64,000 nt of DNA from positions 6,718,501-6,782,500 of the forward strand of contig JANTQA010000012.1 of assembly GCA_027625915.1 (NCBI GenBank). Direction: 5' to 3'. Both the position numbers and the translations under genes were made by a program. This DNA comes from Anaeramoeba flamelloides (Eukaryota; Metamonada; Anaeramoebidae). Position 1 is the stretch's first letter. Every line of letters begins with the position of its first letter. Of the stretch, positions 1 through 11,314 are shown piece after piece. A model generated the notes under the pieces. The model worked only from the letters and a program-made list of their open reading frames with translations, had not been told where the DNA came from and searched no databases.

Positions 1-1280
1 TATAAAATTCCAATAAACATTGTAAAAATTGAGACTAATGTAATGTCCTTTAAAGAATGTATATATTTATTAACAAAAATTCTTCTTTTTAACCTTTTTT
101 CAGTCAAAGTTAAGTAATAAAAACTTATTAATGCTCATTTCAAAAATTTTGATTCAATTTTTTTTTATTTTTTGATTTTATTTTTTATAATTTTTAAAAG
201 ATCAGGCTTTTGTAAGTTTATTATAATTCAAAAAGTGAATTGTTAATACGATTTAATTATGAGTTGTTCTTGAATACAAATGAATAATTTTTTTTAAATT
301 TATTATTTTTGATGAGTCACAATTTTTGAAATATAGTTAAGTTAAATCTTTTGAAATACTGATAAATCACATTATAAATTAGAACCTTCTTCCCCATTTC
401 ATTGTATTAAATACAGCCGTTCCAACTCTACTGTGAAATTTTTATAAGAAATAGATATTGGTTGACAATTATAAAATTGTGTTTTATGAAAGAGAAAATT
501 CAATTTATATCATCTCATAAGTTAAAAATTTCGCTTTGTAAAACATTAAAGAAAAACTTTTTTTTACAGTCATTTTAAAAAAGTATGTAACTTTTTTTTT
601 ATAAGATTGTAAGAATTAAAACTTTTTTAAAGTTTTCTGTTTTAATAAAGTGAGGTCTTTTTTAAAAAAAAAGTGTGCTTTTCTTCAGACTGTAACCTCT
701 ACGTCATATTTAAAGGATGAGAACTCACTTTTTTAAAATAGAAATCATTGCAAAAAGTTTTAATTCTGAAAAAGTTTTTGTTTTTTTAAAATAGAAAACT
801 TCAAAAAAGTTTTAAAAAAGTCCTCACATTTTTAAAATGGCTGTAATAAACAAAGACAAAAATTAATTTTCAAAAGAAAAGAAATAAAAGAAACTTTAGA
901 AAGTCTTTTTTGATCTTTGTTTTTAAATTGTTTAAACCTGTGATTTTTCCAATTTTGGAAATTGAAGATCCACATTAATGTAAGTTTTTTTATGAAATTT
1001 TTTATCAATTTCTAATGTAAAACAGCAAAGGAACCAAAAAATGAATAACATAATTTTTTTTTCCTTCTAATATAAATTTTATGGTTTATTATGAAATTTA
1101 ATAACCATTTTACGGTTTGTTAGATAAAATACAATTCTATAATAGATAATCGATTTCTATATCTTATAAATTTCCACTGTATGTCTGGAGCGGCTGGATA
1201 TTTTGATAGTATACTGATAAATGAGTTTCAAACTGATTATTTTGTAAGATGAAAAAATTCTCAATATTTCAAAAAATCAG
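1..1280. other. AT-rich non-coding stretch, possibly intronic
   Basis: No convincing coding sequence on either strand. It is T- and A-run rich with internal short imperfect repeats around 560-840 (alternating blocks resembling AAAAAGTTTT and its complement). Because the TRAPPC13 exon at 2202-2598 ends at a splice donor pointing towards lower coordinates, this stretch could be part of a long intron of that gene or lie beyond its end. Confidence 0.4.
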
Positions 1281-1974
1281 TGAATCGACCTCGATTTTTT
1301 TTGTCAATTCTTTAATAATGAACTAATTTTGATAAAATTCTATATTTGATTTTGTTATCCCAAATACTACTAGAATTATAAGAAGAAAAATGCAAGATCT
1401 ATCAGTTCTTCAAAATAATTATATGAAGGTTGTTTTATTGTGAAAATAATCCCATTCTACAATCTAAAAAAATATCCAATAATAAGTATTCTTAGATATC
1501 TGAAATAATTCTTTTTTATATACTAATCCAATTTCATCTGGGTAGAATTCATTTTGAGTATTTTATATGACTAAAATTCAATTTTTAAATTTATTTGTCA
1601 AATGAAAAACTTTTTAAAAATCAAAGTAATTTTTGACAAATATAAAAATCAAAAGAAACGAAATTTTCAAAGAGAGACAATACAAATGATCTCCAAAACT
1701 CACACCCAAAAACAGCTATAATAACACACCTCTTTAAATATTGCTTTAGTTTTGAAATAGTTCTAAGATAAGTGGATATATTAGTGAATGAAGAAACACT
1801 GAAAATTGAAAATTGCAGAACAACATTTTGAGGTAAAAAAAAACTTTCCATACTTTAATGATCAGAACTTTAAATAGAAGAAACTCACACAATCATTCTT
1901 CTCTTTATATAAATAATAAATTAATTCCAAATAGAGGAAAAATAAACCGCAAATTTTTAATCGAGGTCGATTCA
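1281..1974. repeat. possible 694-bp element with 16-bp perfect terminal inverted repeats
   Basis: The 16-mer TGAATCGACCTCGATT at 1281-1296 occurs as its exact reverse complement at 1959-1974. An exact 16-bp inverted pair 694 bp apart, containing several CG dinucleotides in DNA this AT-rich, is unlikely by chance. No clear target duplication is visible (flanks CAG and GTT). An open frame of about 76 codons inside (1621-1851, minus) has no recognisable domain and I treat it as chance. It could be a non-autonomous DNA element, or two copies of a regulatory motif. Confidence 0.4.
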
Positions 1975-2201
1975 GTTGTTTTTGTGAATAAAATTTGGGA
2001 AATTGCTTATTTAATTTTAAGAAAATCTAAATCATAAATTCCAAGTTTTATAAATGTTATCTACAAAAATTCAACAGTCCTAAATTGTTTTTTTGTGTTT
2101 GCTTCTAAATTATTTGAGTTTCTTGAATTTTTTTTTTTTTTTTTTTGTTTCTCGTTTACTTTTACATTTGTTTGTGGTAAGTAGAAAATTCAAATCCTTA
2201 C

Positions 2202-2598
2202 GTGTGCTTTCCGAAATGTGTTACTTCAGTTTGGATGATGTGATCATAATGAGATTTTGCAGATAATACAGATCTTCGTTGGTTTGATGTGTTTATTAAA
2301 GCGATATTAAATTTACCAACGATCATTCGACCAATTATTGCAACTTTATCAATTGCCTTATTTGAAAAATTGTGCACAGAAATATATAAAGAAAATTTCT
2401 CACCAAGTCGCAAATTCTTTAAATCTCTTGAAAGTGTTAAAAAATTTGATAGCCCTTGGGCTTGTTGTCCTTCTGCGATCTTGTCAATTTTTTGGTATAT
2501 TTGTGGTTTTGTCATTGGTAGTACCCCTCCTAAAATGTCTTCTTGTTGGCAGACCATTGGAAAATCTTGCCAAAAAATTGGTCTTGTTAATTTAATTA
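2202..2598 (-). CDS. TRAPPC13: TRAPPC13-like protein, one internal exon
   Basis: This minus-strand exon encodes about 131 residues matching the N-terminal part of TRAPPC13 (DUF974), a subunit of the TRAPP tethering complexes that act in ER-Golgi and autophagy traffic. Recognisable anchors are KLTRPIFWQDFP near the start (human family: RLTKP...) and LRLGEKFSLYISVHNFSN (human LGETFSSYISVHNDSN), followed by VTHFGKHT. The exon is bounded by an acceptor ending CTACTACAG (intron base 2599, phase 1) and a donor reading GTAAGG from 2201 (phase 2), so it is internal. I found neither the initiating exon (expected at higher coordinates) nor the C-terminal two thirds. No long frame resembling the rest is visible between 1 and 2200, so the following intron may exceed 2.2 kb or the gene may be a remnant. 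The identity of the exon is fairly sure; the completeness of the gene is not. Confidence 0.75.
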
Positions 2599-3875
2599 CT
2601 GTAGTAGAGAATCCATTACATTTTTAAAAAAAAGTAAAGAAAGGGATGAAAAACAAAAAATTTAAAAACATTTGTTAATTTGAAAAAGTTCTTTCTTGAA
2701 GAATACAAACAATCAAATAAGATTTTTTTTTTTTGTTTTTTCTTTTTCTTTTATCCTCTCTTTTGGAGGAGACTTTCTTTTAGTATTTTTTTATAAACAA
2801 AAGAAAAAACAAGAATAATTTTTTGAAGAAGAAAAAAAAACAAATTATTTTTTAATTTGTCTTGAATAAACCTAGTCATCCACTTTCTATACTTGAGCGG
2901 AACTGTTTGGACGAAAAAAAATTATAAAATAAAGAAAGGAATGATCTTTAAAACAAAAAAAAAATACTTACTTCGAATATCTATTTCCTTCTTTTGTTTT
3001 TGAAAAGTGAATTTATAGTGGTTTTTTTTAATCAAGTTATTCGAAAAGAAAAGAAATTATAAAAAGTTAATCGTCGAAAGGAATAGAATTAGTCTTGAAA
3101 AAACTTTACAATATTAAATAGAATTTGTTTTGTCATTAGCTGGAATCAAAAACAAAATAGGAAAAAATTAAAAAATGATTTGTTTCAATTTAAAATAAAA
3201 GAGATTTCAAGACAAAAGTTTGTAGAACTACGATTTTTTTTTTGGACAACTGTCCTTTTTTCTGACAAATTACTTTTTGAAAATCCTTTTTACAATAATA
3301 AAGGTTTCTTTGATGTTTCAATTATTTTCTAGTTTATTTGAAATTGTTTTTTCATTTTTTCTATTCCCTTTGGTTATTAAATTACAACCATGGAAGTCAA
3401 ACTACAAAATATTTGGATAAAGCCAAAAATTAGCTTATGAAAAGAAAATAAGATTGTTGTATTTTGAAATATTCTTCATTGAGTGATAAGTAACATCAAA
3501 AAACCAATTGAAATTGTTATTTGATTCAATTTTTCTCAAATCAAATTTCATAATTTTATAGTCTTTAAATAAGTTCTTTAATATCTATTCCAATTATAAT
3601 ATGTAATATTAAATTGTAATATTGAACTTTTAAGAATATTTTTAATGCTTTATTTATTTATATGTATACAGCTTTTTGGGTAAAATCACACGAAAGAGAA
3701 TAAGAAAATGATTATTAATTGAATTTCAAATACTTGTTGATAAAAACTCTTTTGAAACAGCCCCCTCCCCGGTTTTCCAATCTTGGAAATAAACTTTCTA
3801 TAGATATGATGAATTCAAATCTTCCAACTAATTTCATTTTTTCTTGATCTCTCTTCTTGTTAAAAATCTATTCTG
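2599..3875. other. AT-rich spacer upstream of TRAPPC13 and BTB genes
   Basis: This separates the TRAPPC13 exon (-) from the BTB gene (+), so it should contain the 5' parts of both. A strong minus-strand donor (GTAAGTA reading down from 2971) is visible but no in-frame ATG precedes it closely; it could belong to an untranslated first exon. Otherwise nothing is recognised. Confidence 0.4.
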
Positions 3876-5183
3876 ATGATCAATAATACTTTAAACACAA
3901 ACACAAATAATACAACACCTTCAAGTTTACCCCTATCTACACCCATACCCATAAATATAATCAACGAGACTACAACTTTTGCCACGGCTTTAGACACAAA
4001 CACAATTCCAACTGCTTATACAAACACAAGCACAAATACAACTATCAACACACATCCCAAAATCATCAAAGCACCATTTAAAGAGCATTTCCACAAATTT
4101 GTCAATAACAAAGTATTTTCTGATGTTACCTTCTATGTTGGAAAAAAGCAAAAGCCTATTTATTCCCACCAAAGTGTTCTTCTTATTTCCTCACCGTTTT
4201 TCCGCTCGCAATTTCTGAACGATCAAGGGAAACAAAAGCATCCGCACATCGACATCACATTAAAAGATGTGCAACCAGAAAACCTTGAAAAATTGCTTCA
4301 TTTTTTGTATACGGGCGTTATTTCGTTAACAAAACAGAATTATAAAGAAATACAATCCATGGCACACTTATTTGGGCTAACCAAGCTAAGTGAGCATTGT
4401 TCAACCTTTTCAAACAATTTATCGATCAAGCAATTAAAGCGATCTGCTTCGCTTCCCTTTTTTTTTAACAAACTCCCGCGAGAGCCCTATTCTGTTGCAG
4501 TTCTAACTGCAGACACCGATCTGCAGACATCAGAACACATATGCGAATGCGCCATGTTGAACGGGATGATCAAAAGAGTATCCACATTACAAATTGGAAC
4601 CTTTTTCCCATATTTAACAATGCTGCTATCGTTCCATGTGATTTTTGTTTATATCGACCAAATCAATTTCACTGATTCAAAGGCGATCGGTGACTTGTTG
4701 ACAACCTATGTAACTGAAGGCGGGACGGTGATCTTGCTTTCTTCAAACGCGCTCATTAAAAATAATGAGTTGCAATTAGGTGGTGCAATTGCTTCAGACG
4801 ATTTCCTACCAATTAGTAAAAATTATCTTTTAAAGGACAAACTTATCAAAATTGACCCATCGTTCTTTTTAAATAGCTCTAAATTATTGAAAAATATAAT
4901 TTTTAATCGAACAATGACCACAAACAATGCACCAAACCAATTTCAAACAAAAAGAATCTTTGCAAAAAATGTTGCCCAGAATTCCAAAATTTTACTAAAG
5001 TACGATGATGATCACATCTTTGTAGCAGAAAGACAATTCCCTAATTATCCTCGGGCTGGCTCAGTTATAGTTTTAAATTCCAATATCCCTTCTTCTTTTT
5101 ATCAAAGTGGAAATTCTGGTTGGAACAGTCAACTAAATCAACTAATTTCAAATATTATAGAGTATTCAATAAAATTACTATAA
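3876..5183 (+). CDS. BTB/POZ domain protein with a GATase1/ThuA-like C-terminal region
   Basis: A single-exon frame of 435 residues from ATG 3876 to TAA. Residues 1-60 are low complexity, rich in Asn and Thr. Residues about 72-185 form a BTB/POZ domain: the conserved core FSDVTFYVG, then the segment with SHQSVLLISSPFFRSQF and later LLHFLYTGVISL. BTB domains dimerise and often recruit Cullin-3, so an adaptor role is possible. Residues about 205-435 (starting PYSVAVLTADTD, with VTEGGTVILLSSNAL and RAGSVIVLNSNIP) have alternating hydrophobic strands and a glycine turn resembling the class I glutamine amidotransferase/ThuA fold used in sugar-binding or structural proteins. I see no catalytic Cys-His-Glu triad, so it is probably non-enzymatic. 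The BTB call is sure; the second domain is a fold impression only. The next gene downstream on the same strand is primase, about 2.9 kb away. Confidence 0.85.
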   Translation: MINNTLNTNTNNTTPSSLPLSTPIPINIINETTTFATALDTNTIPTAYTNTSTNTTINTHPKIIKAPFKEHFHKFVNNKVFSDVTFYVGKKQKPIYSHQSVLLISSPFFRSQFLNDQGKQKHPHIDITLKDVQPENLEKLLHFLYTGVISLTKQNYKEIQSMAHLFGLTKLSEHCSTFSNNLSIKQLKRSASLPFFFNKLPREPYSVAVLTADTDLQTSEHICECAMLNGMIKRVSTLQIGTFFPYLTMLLSFHVIFVYIDQINFTDSKAIGDLLTTYVTEGGTVILLSSNALIKNNELQLGGAIASDDFLPISKNYLLKDKLIKIDPSFFLNSSKLLKNIIFNRTMTTNNAPNQFQTKRIFAKNVAQNSKILLKYDDDHIFVAERQFPNYPRAGSVIVLNSNIPSSFYQSGNSGWNSQLNQLISNIIEYSIKLL

Positions 5184-8072
5184 ACAATGAAAGTTCCCAA
5201 CCAAGTCGAGATTAATGAAAATTGTGTGGCTTTTATTTTTGTAAATAATGCAAATAAAAAAGGGTTGTACATTTGTTTCATTCAATAGAATAATTTAAAG
5301 ATTTTATTAATTGGAAAATTTACATTTCTTTGATCAATAGATCAACCATAACCTTTACTGGAACCAATTTCTTTCAAAATCAATTGTTAAAAAAATTTCA
5401 AATTAGTAGACAAAAATACTTAACTAAAAACAAACAAAAAGTCTGTTTTTAAATTTTATAAAAAATTTATTTTTTTGTTTTTTTTGGGTAGAACACTGCA
5501 ATTGATAGATTTGGTAATTAAAATAATGATCTATTTTTACTTCTTAATGATCTAAAACTTGACAACAACTTTGGAATTAAAAAAACGAAAAAAATTTCCA
5601 ATTGATCAAATTTGATCACATTTTTTAGTGTAATTAATAAAGTGTTTATCTTAAATTTATATTAAAAGAGCTATATCGCTAAAAATTATTATTCAAATCA
5701 CAACTTGATGATTACTTAAATAATTCGATTTTTTTTAAAAAACATACCAAATTTTTATTATTATTATTAATTCAATTAAAATTAATTTCTGTTTTTTTAT
5801 AAACTTTTATATTTTTATATTAAATAAATGATAATAATTAATAAAAAAAAAAAACTCCATGTTTAACATTTTTGAATCCCTTATTATTTTTTTGAATTTA
5901 ATTGTTTTTATATTAAAAAAATATCATACAATTTGTGAAGATCTCTTTCATAATCAATAATTTTAGAAATTTTTTAGTATTTGTTAAATTGTTATCGTAA
6001 ATGGTCATACATTTTATTATCATAGAAAAAGTATAATTTCACAAATATAAACAATTATTAGGATAATATTTCTATATATATATATATTGTTTTTTTTTAT
6101 GAGAAATAAACTTCCTTAAGTATTCTAACACAATTTAAAATTATAAATAATGAATAAAAAAACAAATTATTAAAGTTAATTAAGGTTTTTAGGATCTTGT
6201 ATCGATTGATGAATAAAAATTTTTTTTTATTAAAAAACATTTTTTTTTCTGAAAATTTGTATTTTATTTCTATTTCATAAAATACTGCTAAAAAAGACCT
6301 TGAATTAAGATTAGAATTCAACCATGGTATAATTATTGGTTTTTTTTGTAATTAAGCCAAATATTAACTATCAAATGAAATTAAAAAGTCATTAAATATG
6401 GATCATCTCTTCTTAGTTATATTCTAAAAGGTAAATTATTTGGACTTTTAAAACAGAACAAATAGAAAAATTTCGAAATAAACTAATAAAAATCCTTTTT
6501 TCCCAAAAAAATATTTTAATATTTGTACAAAGGATCCTAAAAACTTTAATTAACTTTAACAATTCAAGGTTTGTATTTTGAAAAAAAAATTCATTTGGAA
6601 CATCCATCCTTAAAAAAAAAAAATTTCTTTTTATGTTACAGCCAGTTCCATTTTTAAGATACAAACTTTCTATGAGATTTATGGTAAAAAAAAATCTCAA
6701 ATTAAGTTCTAAAATTCGGAAAATAATAAAATAATTTCTATATAAAAAAAATCCAAAAAAACTGATTTACTTGAATTTTTTCGGTGTTTAAATTTAGTAG
6801 AAAAATTTTCCTTAATTTGAGATTATTTTATGCCTTCAAATTTGTTGAAAATTTTTGCTGTAAAAATGAAACTGGTATTAGATATTGGAAAATAACTTTA
6901 CTTATGTTAAAATAAAACTTACTACTATAATCATGTTTTATAATTAAAAATATCATTCTTTGTTCGAGAAGACATACATATTAACCAATAAAAGAAACTA
7001 ACAAAATACGATATGTAAACATGTTATTGGTTTCTTAAAGTTCTATTATTTTAAAAAACAGTTCCATACACGGTGGATCAAATGGATAATCTTTCACAAA
7101 CAATAGAGACGATTTTTGAAAGAAAGAAATAAGATAAGAAAAACAAAAACTTTGATAAAATAATTCGATAAATTATGAATAATTTTGAACTAAATCCCAA
7201 CAGAAATTTAAATTTTACTAAGTATATCAAGGAGTTTACCTTCAAAAATTATTTGGACTTTAGATATACTTTTTGGTACTGAATTATATATCTTATTAGA
7301 ACAAGAAGAAAAAATCACCAATTTTTAATCTGGAACATGTGTTTTATTTTTTGAGCACAGGTTGAACACATGTATCTCAGAAAGAAACTATAGATTCAAG
7401 AGACACAAAATATCAATTGGGATAAAGAAAAAAGACATATTTTCTTGATGAGTCTCTTTAAGGGACTAATTCTATTAAATTTTTTTACCCAAAATTTAAT
7501 CGAGATTGAGAAAAGTTTTTGTAAATTTCTTAGATTTAAAACGCCTGTTGATTTTCAATATTAACATATTTCTAGATAACGATTCCTTATTTAGAAATTG
7601 GTCAATAAAAAAATAATAGAGACTAGTCCTTTAAGAAAAAAATAAGTGTAATCTTAATTCAATTTCCAAACAATTTTCAATCATTCTATTTCAAAAAATC
7701 AACTTTCAGAAAATAATTTATTCTCAACTACTGTAAGTTGTTTGTCTTTTTGATAATCGCTATTTTTCAAGATTACTATTTGTTTCAAAATAAAGAAAAC
7801 AAAATTTTCATTCAGCTTTTTAAAAAAAAAGATTTTAAAAATCTAATAACATTTTAAATTTTCCTTTCTATAAACAAGATTAAATGATTAATGATCAGAA
7901 TTAAGAATTGGGTACTTTGATGATTTATATAGTTTCTTGGGTTAGTTTTTTTTGTAAAGCAGAACGAAAATTATGATCTTTTTATTCGGTACTTAAAAGT
8001 AAAGTTTTAAATTTTGAAACAATATTCATTTTTTTATATTTTCTTTTTTTAAAATTTTGTGATTTATTTGAA
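5184..8072. other. AT-rich intergenic region
   Basis: 2.9 kb without a supported gene. Open frames here (for example minus-strand frames at 6097-6321 and 6413-6700) are Phe/Lys/Asn-rich translations of A/T runs without domain signatures. A (TA)n-like short run sits near 6073-6088. It should include the promoter of the primase gene at its right end. Confidence 0.5.
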
Positions 8073-9933
8073 ATGTCAGAAGAACAAACCAAAAAAAAGT
8101 TAAGAGGAAATGAAACAACAAAAAAACAAATAACAACAACGAACGAAACCTTTTCTGATCTTCCTTTGGACACTATGCTTAAACTTTATTATCGTACATC
8201 CCAATATTTTTTTTTTTGTTTTGTTAATAAATTAGAATAGTGTTTTCTTATTATTTTAAGTCTAACTAACTGATCGAATAAATTTGTATTTTGTATTTTA
8301 TTTAACAATAGAACACATTTTTCCAGTCAAGGAAATGTATGATTGGTTGTCAATAGATGACTGTAAGCAATAAATTCTTTTCTTTTTTTTTTGTCCTTCG
8401 ATTCGATAAAAAAAATTTCATTCCTAACCGTTAACAATTAAAAATAAAAAATTTTTTTACTTATTTTTGTAAAAAATCATGGAATCGACTTAAATCCCTC
8501 CAAAACAAACAAAACCCAATCACCTCTCAAACAACTAAATTCTTGAAATTAATAATCTATTTTCAAATTTCCAATATTTTTAGTTCTTACAAAAAGAAAC
8601 TATTTTTCAAGAAGAGAATTTGCATTTGATACATTAAAATTTCGAAGACACCTTTCTTATTCTTCACCCAAAGATCTCCAAAACCAGTTAATTCAAAACC
8701 ATCCATTCAAAATTCATGTTGGCCCACTTTATAATACAATTGTAAAACAGATCTTTTATTCTCTTTTTTTATCTTATTTCCTGTTACAATTTTCTTTTTA
8801 AATCTTTTTGATATTGATAAAAATTTAATAACAAAACCAAACAAAAAATCACCAAACAAAAAACAAAAAATAAAACCAAAAAACAAAAAACAAAAAAACA
8901 GCCACGAGACAAACATTTAGTCTCTGTTTTTACACCAGTTGAAAGAGAACTCGTCTTTGATATTGATTTAACTGATTACGATCCAGTTCGGACTTGTTGC
9001 GAAGGAGCCAAAATATGTACAAAATGTTGGACACTGATGACCGTTGCAATCAAGGTTCTTGATTTCATTTTAAGAAGAAGCTTTGGGTTTAAGCATTTGC
9101 TCTGGGTTTATTCCGGGCGAAGGGGTGTTCATTGTTGGGTGTGTGACACAAGAGCAAGAAGGCTAAGCGAGAAAAGCCGAGCGGCATTGGCAAGCTTTAT
9201 TAATATTGAAGTCACTAAAAGTGGTTGGGTGGATCTCCGTCATCCAATGAACCCTGTGATCAAAAAGGTATATAACGAAATCTTAGTTGACTATTTTGAG
9301 GATCTGGTTGTCGATCAGGATTTCTTTGGAGATCAAGACCAAAACAAACGATCGTTTTTAAACAAATTTTCAAACAATGTTCTCGTGCTTATTAGGAATT
9401 CCGAATTGCGTGACCGTATTCAACAAAGATGGACAAGCCAAAATGAAGAAAAGTCCCGATGGCATATTTTAAAAGAAGAATTGGAATACGAACAGCAGAA
9501 TTCAAAAAAAAAAACAAATTTTTATAAAAGAAACGATAATTATACAAAAATTCTCCAGGTGATCATATTTACAACAATTTATCCCAGACTAGATATCGGG
9601 GTAAGTAAAAAACTTAACCATTTGCTGAAATCACCATTTTCTGTACACACAGGTACAGAAAATAAAAAAATATGCATCCCAATAAACCCAAAGGAATGTG
9701 ACGATTTTGACCCCACAGATCCCAAATGTGTACCCACTTTAATTGGGGTTGTAAACGACTTGAATAATTCAAAAAAGAATCAGAATTTAAATTATAATTC
9801 AACCGATTTGAAAAAATATGTAGATATGTTTGTTAATGACTTTTTAAAACCATTGAGAGTACAACTTGAAAAGGAACACAAAGAAAGAATACTTGCAAGA
9901 AAAAAGAATGTAATGGATATAGAAAATTTTTAA
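8073..9933 (+). CDS. PRIM1: DNA primase small (catalytic) subunit, four exons
   Basis: Small subunit of the polymerase alpha-primase complex, which makes the RNA primers for nuclear DNA replication. I assembled four exons by homology and phase: 8073-8193, 8312-8362, 8584-8741 and 8902-9933, giving 453 residues (human p49 has 420). Introns are 118, 221 and 160 bp, all GT-AG. Exon 1 ends in LKLYY, exon 2 carries the FPVKEMYDWLS segment, exon 3 the RREFAFDTLKFRR segment, and exon 4 the core. Exon 4 shows the metal-binding DID in LVFDIDLTDYD, a cysteine cluster CCEGAKICTKCW, the nucleotide-binding SGRRGVHCWVCD, and the third catalytic Asp in PRLDIGVSKKLNHLLKSP. A GTAAGT at 9600-9605 lies inside conserved coding sequence and is not used as a donor. 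The C-terminal tail is Lys-rich. Identity is very sure; exon junctions are inferred from conserved protein sequence and phase. Confidence 0.95.
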
Positions 9934-10778
9934 TTTTTAAATATTCTTTCAATAATCCCTTATTATTATTATTACGACCGTTTCTTTTACCACCACTACT
10001 ATTTATTATTTATAATTTTTAACGAGAATTATAATTTAATTATTTTATTTATTTCTTTATTTATTTTTTTTTTTTGTGTTTTATTTTATTTTTTCTTTAA
10101 TCAAAATAATTAATTACAATAAAATCAATTTCAGAATTATTATAATTTTTGAAACTAACGGATTTTTTTTTTTAAAAAAAATTAATCTCAATTTTGATTT
10201 TGATTTTATTTTAAAACCTGAAAAACAATTAAATAAGAAATATATTCATACACCCTTTTAAAAAACATTTTTATTAATTTTATATAACAAAAACTTTTTT
10301 TTGTAAAATTTTGAGAAAATAAATTTATTAATTTGGAAAAATCAAGATACAGAAAAAAAAAAAAGAAACTCTTTTTCAATTGACGAGGGGGGCAGTTTTA
10401 TTGAAGAAATTAAAAAATATTCTATTAGTTTATCCCAATATTCTTTCCACAATAAAATTTTATTTTAAAAATCAAAATTTTTTTTTTGAATATAACTTAT
10501 AGCTTTTTATTTTTTTTTCTTTTTTCTTTTTTTTTAAAAGTCAATTTATAGAAAAAAAAAAATAATATTTAAAAGTCAAAATTAAATTTAAGAAAATTAA
10601 GGTTTTAAAATTGTATACAACGAGAATTATTTGAACGATAAATGAATTCATTGTTAAAGCAATTACAATTCCCGGAAGAAATAGATAAAGTTTTGATGAG
10701 AATTTCCAATTGATATGCACCCAACAATTTTTTGGCTTTTTATTTTTTTTATTATCTCACTTTTAGTGATTTCTTCTA
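9934..10778. other. AT-rich intergenic region after primase
   Basis: No supported gene. It is composed of long A and T runs and probably holds the polyadenylation region of primase. The 61-codon plus-strand frame at 10076-10261 is low-complexity Ile/Phe/Asn sequence. Confidence 0.4.
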
Positions 10779-11314
10779 AACCAATTTCCAGGCATATGAT
10801 TCCAGTTACAGTGAATGAATTACACGTATTCAAAGATTTTTAATGGATATTAGATGAAAAAATTTATTTGGAAATTTCAAAATTGAAATCATTTTTTCAC
10901 ATTTTTCCTTTTTTTAGTTTTTAATTTTTTTGATATCTAATTCATTTACAAAATTTTTTTTATTCCAAAATATATAATAACCAATGTGTAAAAAGGCGTT
11001 ATTTTAATGTTATTGATAAAGTAAAAATGATTGTTTAGAAATCATTTTAATTTACATTGGAATTTTATTTGGATCTTGAATTAAAGATCAAAATGAACAT
11101 TTGTGTTATTATTCTCAATAGGTGAACTAAGAATTTTGGTTTTTCTATTTTCAAGAAAATATATTCAATTAATTAGTTTTATTTCATATGGGGTATTAAC
11201 TATTCTTTGATGTTTATTATTCTGCTTATTTCTTATTTTAATCTTCAAAGCCCATTTAGAAAAATTATTTGATTTTTTAAAAAAATGTTGGGCACCTTTG
11301 ACTGAAACAAATTT
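10779..11314. mobile_element. degraded copy of the 703-bp TA-flanked MITE family
   Basis: About 536 bp flanked by TA on both sides (10777-10778 and 11315-11316). The left end AACCAATTTCCAG and the right end, with CTTTGACTGAAAC, align with the termini of the full-length copies at 48096-48798 and 55446-56148. Internal blocks such as AAATTGAAATCATTTTTTCA are shared. Shortening and many substitutions suggest an older insertion. No protein is encoded. Confidence 0.65.

Noticed and set aside
9600-9650. An intron beginning at the GTAAGT in the last primase exon
   Set aside because: The codons across this site encode DIGVSKKLNHLLKSPFSVH, which matches other primases without a gap.
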